From contig NZ_JALDAX010000027.1 of the NCBI RefSeq assembly GCF_022698145.1, positions 1 to 64,000 of the forward strand: DNA of 64,000 nt, read 5' to 3'. A program made the position numbers and the translations under genes. The notes under the pieces are model-generated. The model had not been told where the DNA came from and did no database searches. It saw only the letters and a list, made by a program, of their open reading frames with translations. Shown here piece after piece: positions 43,041 through 52,662 of this stretch; positions within the stretch are counted from its first letter, which is position 1; every line of letters begins with the position of its first letter. This DNA comes from Streptomyces spinosisporus (GTDB taxonomy: Bacteria > Actinomycetota > Actinomycetes > Streptomycetales > Streptomycetaceae).

Positions 43041-44111
43041 CTACTGGTCTGCGTACGTGCCGACCAGGGCCGCGCCGGTGGTGTGGTCTGCGCGCTCGGT
43101 GATCTCTCCGGCGACCCATGCCTCGACCCCGCGGTCGGCCAGTGTCGTCAGGGCGACGTCCGTGGACTCCTGCGGCACGATCGCGATCATGCCGACGCCC
43201 ATGTTGAGGGTCTTCTCCAGCTCCAGGCCCTCGACCTGACCGGTCCTGCCGACGAGGTCGAAGACCGGCGCGGGGGTCCAGGTGGAGCGGTCGACGATCG
43301 CGTGCAGTCCGTCGGGGATCACGCGCGCCAGGTTGGCGGCCAGGCCGCCGCCCGTGATGTGCGAGAAGGCGTGCACCTCGGTGGTGCCGGTCAGGGCCAG
43401 GCAGTCCAGCGAGTAGATCTTGGTGGGCTCCAGCAGTTCCTCACCGAGGGTGCGGCCGAACTCCTCGATCCGCGCGTCCAGCGACAGGCCGCCCTGGTTC
43501 AGCAGGACGTGCCGGACGAGGGAGTACCCGTTCGAGTGAAGCCCGGACGCGGCCATGGCGATCACCGTGTCACCCGTACGAATGCGATCCGGGCCGAGCA
43601 GCCGGTCGGCCTCCACGACGCCCGTACCGGCGCCGGCGACGTCGAAGTCGTCCTCGCCCAGCAGACCCGGGTGCTCGGCCGTCTCGCCGCCCACGAGGGC
43701 GCAGCCGGCCAGTACGCAGCCTTCGGCGATGCCCTTGACGATGGCGGCGACCCGCTCAGGGTGGACCTTGCCGACGCAGATGTAGTCGGTCATGAACAGC
43801 GGCTCGGCACCGCACACCACGATGTCGTCCATGACCATGGCGACCAGGTCGTGGCCGATGGTGTCGTAGACGCCCAGCTGCCGTGCGATGTCCACCTTGG
43901 TGCCGACGCCGTCGGTGGCGGAGGCGAGCAGGGGGCGCTCGTAGCGCTTGAGGGCGGAGGCGTCGAAGAGGCCGGCGAAGCCGCCGAGGCCGCCGAGGAC
44001 CTCGGGGCGCCGCGTCTTCTTCACCCACTCCTTCATGAGTTCCACGGCGCGGTCGCCCGCTTCGATGTCGACGCCCGCGGCTGCGTAGCTGGCACCAGTT
44101 GTCTCAGACAT
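43041..44111 (-). CDS. purM: Phosphoribosylformylglycinamidine cyclo-ligase PurM (AIR synthetase)
   Basis: This 356-residue enzyme has the PurM motifs SYAAAGVDIEAG, LLASATDGVGTK, VAMVMDDIVVCGAEPLF and FSHITGGGLAANL. It closes FGAM to AIR, step five of purine synthesis, using ATP. The gene follows purF on the minus strand with a 43-base gap, so the two are probably one operon. Confidence 0.96.
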   Translation of the reverse strand: MSETTGASYAAAGVDIEAGDRAVELMKEWVKKTRRPEVLGGLGGFAGLFDASALKRYERPLLASATDGVGTKVDIARQLGVYDTIGHDLVAMVMDDIVVCGAEPLFMTDYICVGKVHPERVAAIVKGIAEGCVLAGCALVGGETAEHPGLLGEDDFDVAGAGTGVVEADRLLGPDRIRTGDTVIAMAASGLHSNGYSLVRHVLLNQGGLSLDARIEEFGRTLGEELLEPTKIYSLDCLALTGTTEVHAFSHITGGGLAANLARVIPDGLHAIVDRSTWTPAPVFDLVGRTGQVEGLELEKTLNMGVGMIAIVPQESTDVALTTLADRGVEAWVAGEITERADHTTGAALVGTYADQ

Positions 44112-44154
44112 GGCTAGTGAGAACTTTCGTGTCGTACTGCAGGTGGGACGGGCT

Positions 44155-45684
44155 TTACGGGCGACGGATCGCGTCGGCCGCGGCCGTGGCCGCCGGGCCG
44201 GCCGCCAGTTCGGTCTCCAGGAGCTGCTTGCCGAGCAGCTCGGGGTCCGGGAGGTCCATCGGGTACTCGCCGTCGAAGCAGGCGCGGCACAGGTTCGGCT
44301 TGGCGATCGTGGTCGCCTCGATCATGCCGTCGATGGAGATGTAGGCCAGGGAGTCGGCGCCGAGCGAGGTGCCGATCTCGTCGATCGTCATGCCGTTGGC
44401 GATCAGCTCGGCGCGGGTGGCGAAGTCGATGCCGAAGAAGCAGGGCCACTTCACGGGCGGGGACGAGATCCGGATGTGGACCTCGGCGGCGCCAGCCTCG
44501 CGGAGCATGCGGACCAGGGCGCGCTGGGTGTTGCCGCGGACGATGGAATCGTCGACGACGACCAGCCGCTTGCCCTTGATGACTTCCTTCAGCGGGTTCA
44601 GCTTCAGCCGGATGCCGAGTTGGCGGATGGTCTGTGAAGGCTGGATGAAGGTTCGCCCGACGTAGGCGTTCTTGACCAGGCCGTTGCCGAAGGGGATGCC
44701 GGAGGCCTCCGCGTAGCCGACGGCCGCGGGGGTGCCGGACTCCGGGGTCGCTATGACCAGGTCGGCCTCGACGGGGGCTTCCTTGGCGAGCTTGCGGCCC
44801 ATCTCCACGCGGGAGAGGTAGACGTTCCGGCCGGCGATGTCGGTGTCGGGGCGGGCCAGGTACACGTACTCGAAGACACAGCCCTTGGGCTTCGCTTCTG
44901 CGAATCGTGAGGTGCGCAGACCGTTCTCGTCGATGGCGACGAACTCGCCCGGTTCGATCTCGCGGACGAAGGAGGCGCCGCAGATGTCGAGGGCGGCGGT
45001 CTCGGAGGCGACGACCCAGCCGCGCTCCAGGCGGCCGAGGACCAGCGGGCGGATGCCCTGCGGGTCGCGGGCGGCGTAGAGGGTGTGCTCGTCCATGAAG
45101 ACGAGGCTGAAGGCGCCCTTGACCTTCGGCAGGACCGTGTGGGCGGCCTCCTCGATGGTCAGCGGGTTGCCGTCCTCGTCCTCCTGGGCGGCGAGCAGGG
45201 CCGTCAGGAGGTCGGTGTCGTTGGTGGCCGCGACGCGCGGGGTGCGGCCGCCCTCCTTCTTCGGGAGGTCGGCGACCATCTCGGCGAGCTGGGCGGTGTT
45301 GACCAGGTTGCCGTTGTGGCCGAGCGCGATGGAGCCGTGCCCGGTGGCACGGAACGTGGGCTGCGCGTTCTCCCACACGGAGGCGCCGGTGGTCGAGTAG
45401 CGGGCGTGACCGACCGCGATATGACCCTGGAGCGAACCGAGGGAGGTCTCGTCGAAGACCTGGGAGACCAGGCCCATGTCCTTGAAGACGAGGATCTGCG
45501 AGCCGTTGCTGACCGCGATTCCCGCGGATTCCTGGCCTCGATGCTGGAGGGCGTAGAGCCCGAAGTAAGTGAGCTTGGCGACCTCTTCGCCCGGAGCCCA
45601 GACTCCGAAGACGCCGCAGGCGTCCTGGGGGCCTTTCTCACCGGGGAGCAGATCATGATTGAGTCGACCGTCACCACGTGGCAC
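44155..45684 (-). CDS. purF: Amidophosphoribosyltransferase PurF
   Basis: This 509-residue enzyme commits PRPP to purine synthesis. A 22-residue propeptide precedes the Cys nucleophile in DACGVFGVW, so it belongs to the processed type. The PRPP loop is VVVDDSIVRGNT. Cysteines in KGCVFEY, WPCFFGI and LCRACFDGEY suggest the 4Fe-4S cluster of the Bacillus type. It begins at GTG 45684 and is the first gene of purF-purM. Confidence 0.96.
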   Translation of the reverse strand: MPRGDGRLNHDLLPGEKGPQDACGVFGVWAPGEEVAKLTYFGLYALQHRGQESAGIAVSNGSQILVFKDMGLVSQVFDETSLGSLQGHIAVGHARYSTTGASVWENAQPTFRATGHGSIALGHNGNLVNTAQLAEMVADLPKKEGGRTPRVAATNDTDLLTALLAAQEDEDGNPLTIEEAAHTVLPKVKGAFSLVFMDEHTLYAARDPQGIRPLVLGRLERGWVVASETAALDICGASFVREIEPGEFVAIDENGLRTSRFAEAKPKGCVFEYVYLARPDTDIAGRNVYLSRVEMGRKLAKEAPVEADLVIATPESGTPAAVGYAEASGIPFGNGLVKNAYVGRTFIQPSQTIRQLGIRLKLNPLKEVIKGKRLVVVDDSIVRGNTQRALVRMLREAGAAEVHIRISSPPVKWPCFFGIDFATRAELIANGMTIDEIGTSLGADSLAYISIDGMIEATTIAKPNLCRACFDGEYPMDLPDPELLGKQLLETELAAGPAATAAADAIRRP

Positions 45685-45745
45685 GGCACCGAGTGTAGGC
45701 GAGATCGACCACTGGTCCGAATTGGGGATGCGGGCCGTCAGTGGA

Positions 45746-46549
45746 TCACCGTGCGGCGACCGCTTCGGCGCTTTCTCCGTTTTCGCTGGTCAGCGTGAGG
45801 GTCCGGTGATCCAACTCGTAGGTTGCCGTGCCGTCGAAGAGGCGCAGGAGGCTCTTCTCGGTGTGCATGAGTGAGGCGTCGCACATCATTCGGGTGGTGG
45901 ACGCCGGCCCCAGCGCGATACGGCCGTCGCGGACCGTGGCCTTCGCGGTGACGTGATTGCATCCGAGGCGGCCTGTCACCTTGCCCGATTTCTTGTCGAA
46001 GGTGAGGTATGCGGTCCCCTTGGACTGCTGCGGCAGGTTCGCTGTGGTGCCGTTCTCGCCGAGCGAGGTGATCGTCCACTTCGTCCCGTGAAGCGGGGCG
46101 TCCTGTTCCTTGGTCAGCTGCACGCGGTCGCCGTCGTGGGTGGTGAGCGTCAGCCGGTCGCCCTTGGTCTCGACCGTCAGGGAGTCGTCGGTGAGGGTGG
46201 CGGCGAGGGCCCGCTCGAAGGCCATGCGGTTCGGCTCGCAGGCCATCAGTGTCTGGCGGGCGTGGGTGAGCTCGACGTGGTGGTCGGTGAAGGCGGCCTT
46301 CGCGCTGAACTGGTTGCAGGCGTAGTGGCCCTCGGCGGTGCCGTCCTTGCCGATACGGAGGTCTGCGTCGGCCTCGGCGGGAACGTGCCGGGTGGTGCCG
46401 TCCACGGTGACGCTGTCGACCTTCCAGTGGACGCCCGGCACCCCGGAGGCCGCGGAGACGCCGCCTGTGTCGCCGCCCGTGTCGCTGCCGCACGCCATGA
46501 CGAGCGGCAGGACGGCCAGGACGGCGAGGGTGAATCGCTGTTTGTCCAT
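45746..46549 (-). CDS. Lipoprotein with two META (HslJ-like) domains
   Basis: This 267-residue protein has a signal MDKQRFTLAVLAVLPLVMAC with lipobox at Cys20. Two similar META repeats follow (about 38-140 and 148-250), each with GxxxCNxF/H-type signatures (HYACNQFSA, GRLGCNHVTA) and a later Cys (LMACEPNR, RMMCDASL). HslJ-type domains are linked to stress or novobiocin resistance; the function here is unknown. It lies 40 bases after the maleylpyruvate-isomerase-like gene and may be co-transcribed. Confidence 0.88.
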   Translation of the reverse strand: MDKQRFTLAVLAVLPLVMACGSDTGGDTGGVSAASGVPGVHWKVDSVTVDGTTRHVPAEADADLRIGKDGTAEGHYACNQFSAKAAFTDHHVELTHARQTLMACEPNRMAFERALAATLTDDSLTVETKGDRLTLTTHDGDRVQLTKEQDAPLHGTKWTITSLGENGTTANLPQQSKGTAYLTFDKKSGKVTGRLGCNHVTAKATVRDGRIALGPASTTRMMCDASLMHTEKSLLRLFDGTATYELDHRTLTLTSENGESAEAVAAR

Positions 46550-46589
46550 ACCGGTGGGACGGGAGGGACCAGAGGCCGGTTCCCCCGGC

Positions 46590-47387
46590 TCACCCCATCA
46601 GGGGCAGCAGCCCGCTGAGGTCGGCGCGCTCGCCGCTCGCGCCGACCCAGGCCCGGTCGATGGCTTCCGCCCAGGTCACGCGGCCGGTGGCGAGCCGGAC
46701 CCAGGTCAGCGGGTCGGTCTCGACGACGTTCGGCGGGGTGCCGCGGGTGTGCCGGGGCCCCTCGATGCACTGCACCACGGCGTACGGCGGGATCCTGACC
46801 TCGGTGGAACCGCCGGGCGCCTTGGCGGCCAGGGCGTCGGCGAGCAGCCGGGTGCAGGCGGCGAGGGCCTGGCGCTCGTACGGCACTTCCAGGCCGGGGA
46901 CGGCGTCGTTGAGGTCGTCGGTGTGGACGATCAGTTCGACGGTGCGGGTGACGAGGTAGTCGGAGAGCGGCATCGGGCCGGTGCCGGTGGCGAGCAGGCG
47001 GGTGCCGGGGTGTTCGGCCAGGTCGGCGGTGTAGCGGCGCTCGACGGCTGCGAGGTGGGCGTCCAGGTCGGGGTTGTCCTCGGCGATCCGGCGGCTCGCG
47101 TCCTCGATGCCGGCCGCGTCGGCGGCGGTCGCGAACGGCCAGTCGAGAACCGTGACCTGCTGCCGGGGCGGCTCCGGCCGCTCCAGGAACCGGCTGACGG
47201 CACCGAGTGCCATACCGGTGTGCGCAACCAGATCCCGCACACGCCACTCACCCAACCGCGTGGGCCCGTCCAACTGCTCGGGGCTCAGAGTGCGCACGGC
47301 ATCACGCAGATACCCGAACTGCGCGACCACAGCGGCACGAATCTTGACGGAGTCATACGTACGAGCACGTTTCTTGGCCGGGGGCAT
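46590..47387 (-). CDS. Maleylpyruvate isomerase / mycothiol-dependent-type domain protein
   Basis: This 265-residue protein has the DinB/MDMPI four-helix fold: TRLGEWRVRDLVAHTGMALG and later VTRTVELIVHTDDLN, containing the metal-binding histidines. The C-terminal part (about 190-260) resembles a small sterol-carrier-like domain. Such proteins often use mycothiol as a cofactor. The reaction cannot be named from sequence. Confidence 0.8.
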   Translation of the reverse strand: MPPAKKRARTYDSVKIRAAVVAQFGYLRDAVRTLSPEQLDGPTRLGEWRVRDLVAHTGMALGAVSRFLERPEPPRQQVTVLDWPFATAADAAGIEDASRRIAEDNPDLDAHLAAVERRYTADLAEHPGTRLLATGTGPMPLSDYLVTRTVELIVHTDDLNDAVPGLEVPYERQALAACTRLLADALAAKAPGGSTEVRIPPYAVVQCIEGPRHTRGTPPNVVETDPLTWVRLATGRVTWAEAIDRAWVGASGERADLSGLLPLMG

Positions 47388-47446
47388 GGCGGTGAGCCTA
47401 GAGGGTGCGCCGGGGAGCGGTCCGGCGCCCTGGGTGGCGGCCCCGG

Positions 47447-48088
47447 TCAGGTCCTGCGTGCGTAGTTCTCGAGGCCCCGTTCGACCAGCGCGAAAGCCTG
47501 TTCGGCGCGGGTCGCTGCGTCGGCGGCCACCCTGTCGACGGGTTCGCCTGCGGCGATGCGGGTGTGGTGTTCCTCGACGAGGGCGTTGCGGGCGGCGCTG
47601 AGCATGGCGGCGGCCACCGTTGCGAGCATCAGGTCGCCGGTTTCCTCGGCGAGGAGGGCGGCCAGGTCGCGGGTGCCCTGTTGGGAGGAGAGGAAGGCCC
47701 GCTCCATCAGCACGGGTGTGTCGACGACGAGTTGGCGCACCTGGCGGGCGAAGGGCTCGCTGTGCAGGCCGACCGAGGGGTCGCGGGCCTCGACCATGGC
47801 GAGGAACTGCCGGCGTACGGCCTGCACCGCGCTCTCCCCCGGCTCCCGCTCGCGCACCGCGCGGGCCGCGTCCCCGAAGTGCTCCTCCATGGGCCGGAAG
47901 ACCAGGTCCTCCTTGGTGCCGAAGTAGTTGAAGACGGTCATCTTCGAGACCTCGGCGGCGTCGGCGACCTCCTGCACGGAGACGTTGTCGAAGCCGCGCT
48001 CGGAGAACAGCCGGACCGCGACCTGCCAGATCCGCATCGCCGTCTGCCGCTTCTTGCGCTCACGCAGTCCCATCGCCTCGGCCGTCAT
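47447..48088 (-). CDS. TetR-family repressor of the adjacent MFS pump
   Basis: This 213-residue protein has an N-terminal TetR domain (RIWQVAVRLFSERGFDNVSV, VADAAEVSKMTVFNYFGTKEDLV, about 19-62) and a helical ligand domain. It is divergent from the MFS gene, with only 78 bases between their starts. The dyad CCGAG-N12-CTCGG (48118-48139) overlaps the MFS -35. It probably represses the pump and itself; the inducing ligand is unknown. Confidence 0.9.
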   Translation of the reverse strand: MTAEAMGLRERKKRQTAMRIWQVAVRLFSERGFDNVSVQEVADAAEVSKMTVFNYFGTKEDLVFRPMEEHFGDAARAVREREPGESAVQAVRRQFLAMVEARDPSVGLHSEPFARQVRQLVVDTPVLMERAFLSSQQGTRDLAALLAEETGDLMLATVAAAMLSAARNALVEEHHTRIAAGEPVDRVAADAATRAEQAFALVERGLENYARRT

Positions 48089-48117
48089 GCCAGCACTGTA
48101 CCAAGGCGAAATTTAAT

Positions 48118-48166
48118 CCGAGATGAAAGATTGACTCGGTACACGAACAACGGGCATGGTGGTGCC
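48118..48166 (+). promoter_or_regulatory. MFS promoter with overlapping dyad
   Basis: TTGACT (48131-48136), an 18-base spacer and CATGGT (48155-48160) end 6 bases before the MFS ATG, so the mRNA may be leaderless. The dyad CCGAG (48118-48122) / CTCGG (48135-48139) covers the -35 and is a candidate TetR operator. Confidence 0.5.
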
Positions 48167-49645
48167 ATGACCGAGACCCAGCGCAAAGTCGGCCTGTTCG
48201 TCTGCCTGCTCACGATCGTCCTGGCGGTCCTGGACCTGCAGATCGTCTCCGCGGCCACCGTCCCGATCGCCCACGACCTCGATCCCGCCCACGGCATCGA
48301 CAAGATCCCCTGGCTGGTCAGCGCCTACGCCCTGGCCTCGGCCGCCCTGCTGCCGCTGTACGGCAAGCTGTGCGACGTCGTCGGCCCCAAGCGGATCTTC
48401 ACCGGCGCGATCGCCACCTTCCTGCTCGGCTCCGCGCTGTGCGGCGCCGCCCAGTCGATGACCGCCCTGATCGCGGCCCGCGCCCTGCAGGGCCTGGGCG
48501 GCGGCGGCCTGATGAGCGTCACGATGGTCGTCATCGCCCACCTGAGGACCGCGGACGAGAAGAGCACCGGCACCAACGCCGGCGGGCTCGTCGCCGGCGG
48601 AGCCATGGCCGTCGGCCCCTGGCTCGGCGGCGTCCTCGCCGACCACGCGAGCTGGCGCTGGATCTTCTACGTCAACCTGCCCGTCGGCCTCGTGGTCCTC
48701 ATCGCCTCCGCGCTCGCCCTGAAGCTCCCCGAGCAGCACGAGCGGCGCCCGCTCGACTACAGCGGCGCCGTGCTCGCCGCCGCGTTCTCCAGCGCACTGC
48801 TCCTGGTCACCGACTGGGGCGGCAAGAAGTACGCCTGGACGTCACCGGTCGTCCTCGGCCTCGCCGCCACGACCGTCGTCACGCTCGCCCTGTTCGTGTG
48901 GCGCCAGCTCAGGGCCGCCGAACCGGTCCTGCCGCTCGGCCTGTTCCGCATCCGCGAGCTGCGGCTCGGCTTCGCCGTCCAGGCGATCATGGGCGCCGCG
49001 ATGACGGGCGCCATCTACTACGTGCTCGTCTATCTGCAGCTGGTCCGCGGCCTCAGCAGCTCCTCGGCAGGCCTGTATCTGATCCCGATGGCCGTGGGCC
49101 TGTCGGCGACCGGGCTGCTGTCCGGCCCGCTGGGCGCCCGCGGCTGGACGGCACGGACCTTCACGATCAGCGGCACCGTCACGGCCGCCCTCGCGTTCGT
49201 CCTGCTCGCCGCGACGACCGGCCCGGACACCTCGCTCTGGCTGATCCGGGGTGAACTCCTGCTGATCGGGGCCGGGTTCGGACAGCTCCTCGGCCAGCTG
49301 ATCCTGCTCGTCCAGGACTCCGCGCCGCGCCCGCAACTGGGCGTCGCCACCACCTCCGTCCGCTACTTCCAGGCCCTCGGCAACGCCCTGGGCACCGCCC
49401 TCTTCGGCACCGTCCTGACCCGCCTGTACGCGGCCGACGGCCCCGGCGGCGACGTGAGCGCGCTCGCCCGGCTGACCGGCGACGCGCACACGGAGGGCGT
49501 GCACGCCTACACCGACGCGACGAGCGTGGTGTTCTGGATCGGCGCCGCGGTCATGGCCGTGGCCACGCTGATGGCGCTCAGGCTGCCCAAGTCCCGCCCC
49601 GGAGCGGCCGCTTCGGAGCCGGCGAAGCAGCCGGTGGCCGCGTGA
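48167..49645 (+). CDS. DHA2-type (14-TM) MFS efflux transporter
   Basis: This 492-residue transporter has the motifs of the EmrB/QacA family: LDLQIVSAATVPIAHDL in TM1, LYGKLCDVVGPKR in the TM2-3 loop and GAVGP-like GGAMAVGPWLGGVLAD in TM5. It likely exports drugs or a secreted metabolite in exchange for protons. It is divergent from a TetR gene. The start at 48167 (MTETQRKVGLF) fits the -10 position. Confidence 0.9.
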   Translation: MTETQRKVGLFVCLLTIVLAVLDLQIVSAATVPIAHDLDPAHGIDKIPWLVSAYALASAALLPLYGKLCDVVGPKRIFTGAIATFLLGSALCGAAQSMTALIAARALQGLGGGGLMSVTMVVIAHLRTADEKSTGTNAGGLVAGGAMAVGPWLGGVLADHASWRWIFYVNLPVGLVVLIASALALKLPEQHERRPLDYSGAVLAAAFSSALLLVTDWGGKKYAWTSPVVLGLAATTVVTLALFVWRQLRAAEPVLPLGLFRIRELRLGFAVQAIMGAAMTGAIYYVLVYLQLVRGLSSSSAGLYLIPMAVGLSATGLLSGPLGARGWTARTFTISGTVTAALAFVLLAATTGPDTSLWLIRGELLLIGAGFGQLLGQLILLVQDSAPRPQLGVATTSVRYFQALGNALGTALFGTVLTRLYAADGPGGDVSALARLTGDAHTEGVHAYTDATSVVFWIGAAVMAVATLMALRLPKSRPGAAASEPAKQPVAA

Positions 49646-49674
49646 GGAGACACCGAAGGCCCTGGAGAAAACCC

Positions 49675-49710
49675 GAAGGCCCCGCCCGTTCGAAGCGGGC
49701 GGAGCCTTCG
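49675..49710. terminator. Bidirectional terminator between the MFS gene and purL
   Basis: GAAGGCcCCGCCCG pairs with CGGGCGGaGCCTTC across TTCGAAG. It lies between two convergent genes and can serve both. Confidence 0.7.
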
Positions 49711-49726
49711 TCGTGGTACATCCGGC

Positions 49727-51985
49727 CTACGCGAGCAGCGCCTCGATGGTGCCCTCGTGCGCCGCACGCAGCTCCTGCAGCGACACCTCGAACTCGCCCT
49801 GGACCTCGACCGTGTCACCGTCCACGACACCGATACGGGTGACCGGCAGGCCCCGCGCACCGCACATGTCGTTGAAGCGGACCTCCTCGGAGCGCGGCAC
49901 GGCCACGACAGCGCGCCCCGCCGACTCGGAGAACAGGAGGGTGAACGCGTCGAGCCCGTCCGGTACGACCAGTCGCGCGCCCTTCCCGCCGAGCAGCGCC
50001 GACTCCACGACCGCCTGGATCAGACCGCCGTTGGACAGGTCGTGCGCCGAGTCGATCATGCCGTCGCGGGAGGCGGAGATCAGGATCTCGCCGAGCAGCC
50101 GCTCCCGCTCCAGGTCGACCTTGGGCGGCAGACCGCCGAGGTGGTCGTGGACGACCTGCGACCAGGCCGAGCCGCCGAACTCCTCGCGGGTGTCGCCGAG
50201 GAGGTAGAGCAGCTGGCCCTCCTCCTGGAAGGCGACCGGCGTACGCCGCGCGACGTCGTCGATGACGCCCAGGACCGCGACCACGGGGGTCGGGTGGATG
50301 GCGGCCTCGCCCGTCTGGTTGTACAGCGAGACATTGCCGCCGGTCACCGGCGTGCCCAACTGCAGGCAGCCGTCGGCGAGTCCGCGGATGGCCTCCGCGA
50401 ACTGCCACATCACCGCCGGGTCCTCGGGCGAGCCGAAGTTCAGGCAGTCGGAGACCGCGAGGGGCGTGGCACCGGTCGTCGCCACGTTCCGGTACGCCTC
50501 CGCGAGCGCCAGCTGCGCGCCCGCGTACGGGTCGAGCTTGGCGTAGCGCCCGTTGCCGTCGGTCGCGATGGCGACGCCGAGCCCGGACTCCTCGTCGATG
50601 CGGATCATGCCGGAGTCCTCGGGCATGGCGAGGACGGTGTTGCCCTGCACGAAGTGGTCGTACTGCGAGGTGATCCACTTCTTGGAGGCCTGGTTGGGCG
50701 AGCCCACCAGCTTCAGGACCTGCTCCCGCAGCTCCGCGGAGGAGGCGGGCCGCGCCAGCTTGTTCGCGTCGTCGGCCTGCAGCTCGTCCTGCCAGGACGG
50801 GCGGGCGTACGGGCGCTCGTAGACCGGGCCCTCGTGGGCGACCGTGCGCGGGTCGACGTCGACGATCTTGCCGCCGTGCCAGTAGATCTCCAGGCGGTCG
50901 CCGTCGGTCACCTCGCCGATGACGGTGGCGATGACGTCCCACTTCTCGCAGATCTGAAGGAACCGGTCGACCTTCTCCGGCTCGACGACCGCGCACATGC
51001 GCTCCTGCGACTCGCTCATGAGGATCTCCTCGGGCGAGAGCGTGGAGTCGCGCAGCGGGACGTCGTCCAGGGTGACGCGCATGCCGCCGGAGCCGTTGGA
51101 GGCCAGCTCGCTGGTGGCGCAGGACAGGCCGGCCGCGCCCAGGTCCTGGATGCCGACGACCAGCTTCTCGGCGAACGCCTCCAGGGTGCACTCGATGAGG
51201 AGCTTCTCCTGGAAGGGGTCGCCGACCTGGACGGCCGGGCGCTTGGAGGGCTTGGCGTCGTCGAAGGTCTCACTCGCCAGGATCGACGCGCCGCCGATGC
51301 CGTCGCCGCCGGTCCGGGCGCCGTAGAGGATGACCTTGTTGCCGGCGCCGGACGCCTTCGCGAGGTGGATGTCCTCGTGCCGCATGACGCCGATGGCTCC
51401 GGCGTTGACCAGCGGGTTGCCCTGGTAGCAGGCGTCGAAGACGACCTCGCCGCCGATGTTGGGCAGGCCCAGGCAGTTGCCGTAGCCGCCGATGCCGGCG
51501 ACGACGCCGGGCAGGACGCGCTTGGTGTCGGGGTGGTCGGCCGCGCCGAAGCGCAGCGGGTCGACGACCGCGACCGGGCGCGCGCCCATCGCGATGATGT
51601 CGCGGACGATGCCGCCGACGCCCGTGGCCGCGCCCTGGTAGGGCTCCACGTACGAGGGGTGGTTGTGCGACTCGACCTTGAAGGTGACCGCGTAGCCCTG
51701 GCCGACGTCGACGACACCGGCGTTCTCGCCGATGCCGACGAGCATCGCGTCGGACTGCGGGGCCTTCTCGCCGAACTGGCGAAGATGGACCTTCGAGGAC
51801 TTGTACGAGCAGTGCTCGGACCACATCACGGAGTACATGGCGAGCTCGGCGCCGGTGGGCCGGCGGCCGAGGATCTCCAGGATCCGCTCGTACTCGTCCT
51901 TCTTCAGGCCGAGTTCGGCCCAGGGCAGCTCGACGTCGGGGGTCGCGGCCGCGTGCTCGACCGTGTCCAGAGGCGTCCTGCTCAT
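49727..51985 (-). CDS. purL: Phosphoribosylformylglycinamidine synthase subunit PurL
   Basis: This 752-residue small-type PurL has motifs MWSEHCSYKSSK, YQGAATGVGGIVRDI and ITVGD-like ATP-binding segments such as PVTGGNVSLYN. It makes FGAM from FGAR and needs PurQ and PurS as separate subunits. Its start overlaps the purQ stop by 4 bases. Confidence 0.96.
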   Translation of the reverse strand: MSRTPLDTVEHAAATPDVELPWAELGLKKDEYERILEILGRRPTGAELAMYSVMWSEHCSYKSSKVHLRQFGEKAPQSDAMLVGIGENAGVVDVGQGYAVTFKVESHNHPSYVEPYQGAATGVGGIVRDIIAMGARPVAVVDPLRFGAADHPDTKRVLPGVVAGIGGYGNCLGLPNIGGEVVFDACYQGNPLVNAGAIGVMRHEDIHLAKASGAGNKVILYGARTGGDGIGGASILASETFDDAKPSKRPAVQVGDPFQEKLLIECTLEAFAEKLVVGIQDLGAAGLSCATSELASNGSGGMRVTLDDVPLRDSTLSPEEILMSESQERMCAVVEPEKVDRFLQICEKWDVIATVIGEVTDGDRLEIYWHGGKIVDVDPRTVAHEGPVYERPYARPSWQDELQADDANKLARPASSAELREQVLKLVGSPNQASKKWITSQYDHFVQGNTVLAMPEDSGMIRIDEESGLGVAIATDGNGRYAKLDPYAGAQLALAEAYRNVATTGATPLAVSDCLNFGSPEDPAVMWQFAEAIRGLADGCLQLGTPVTGGNVSLYNQTGEAAIHPTPVVAVLGVIDDVARRTPVAFQEEGQLLYLLGDTREEFGGSAWSQVVHDHLGGLPPKVDLERERLLGEILISASRDGMIDSAHDLSNGGLIQAVVESALLGGKGARLVVPDGLDAFTLLFSESAGRAVVAVPRSEEVRFNDMCGARGLPVTRIGVVDGDTVEVQGEFEVSLQELRAAHEGTIEALLA

Positions 51986-52662
51986 GCGGTGACCAGCTTC
52001 TTGAGGATCGAGGTGAAGAACGGCAGGCCGTCGGTGCGGCCGGAGCCGATGAGCGGCTCGACGGCGTGCTCCGGGTGCGGCATGAGGCCTACGACGTTGC
52101 CGGCCTCGTTGGTGATGCCGGCGATGTCGCGGAGCGAGCCGTTGGGGTTGAAGTCGAGGTACCGGAACGCGACGCGGCCCTCGGCCTCCAGCTTGTCGAG
52201 GGTGTACTCGTCGGCGACGTACCGGCCGTCCATGTTCTTCAGCGGGATGTGGATCTCCTGGCCCGCCTCGTAGTCCACGGTCCAGGCCGTCTGCGCGTTC
52301 TCCACCCGCAGCTTCTGGTCGCGGCAGATGAAGTGCAGGTGGTCGTTGCCGAGCATGCCTCCGGGCAGGAGGTGGGCCTCGGTCAGGACCTGGAAGCCGT
52401 TGCAGATGCCGAGGACCGGCAGTCCGGCCTTCGCCTGCTCGATGACCGTCTCCATCACCGGCGAGAAGCGGGAGATGGCGCCGGCCCGCAGATAGTCGCC
52501 GTAGGAGAAACCGCCGGGGAGGACGACCGCGTCGACCTGGTGGAGGTTCTTGTCCTTGTGCCAGAGAGCGACCGGTTCGGCGCCCGCGAGACGGATCGCG
52601 CGCTGTGTGTCCCGGTCGTCGAGGCTTCCGGGGAAAGTGACGACGCCAATACGAGCGGTCAC
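51982..52662 (-). CDS. purQ: Phosphoribosylformylglycinamidine synthase subunit PurQ
   Basis: This 226-residue class I glutaminase has the nucleophile in GICNGFQVL and the His/Glu pair in MPHPEHAVE. It supplies ammonia to PurL. It overlaps purS and purL by 4 bases on each side, so the three are translated as one unit. Confidence 0.96.
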   Translation of the reverse strand: MTARIGVVTFPGSLDDRDTQRAIRLAGAEPVALWHKDKNLHQVDAVVLPGGFSYGDYLRAGAISRFSPVMETVIEQAKAGLPVLGICNGFQVLTEAHLLPGGMLGNDHLHFICRDQKLRVENAQTAWTVDYEAGQEIHIPLKNMDGRYVADEYTLDKLEAEGRVAFRYLDFNPNGSLRDIAGITNEAGNVVGLMPHPEHAVEPLIGSGRTDGLPFFTSILKKLVTA

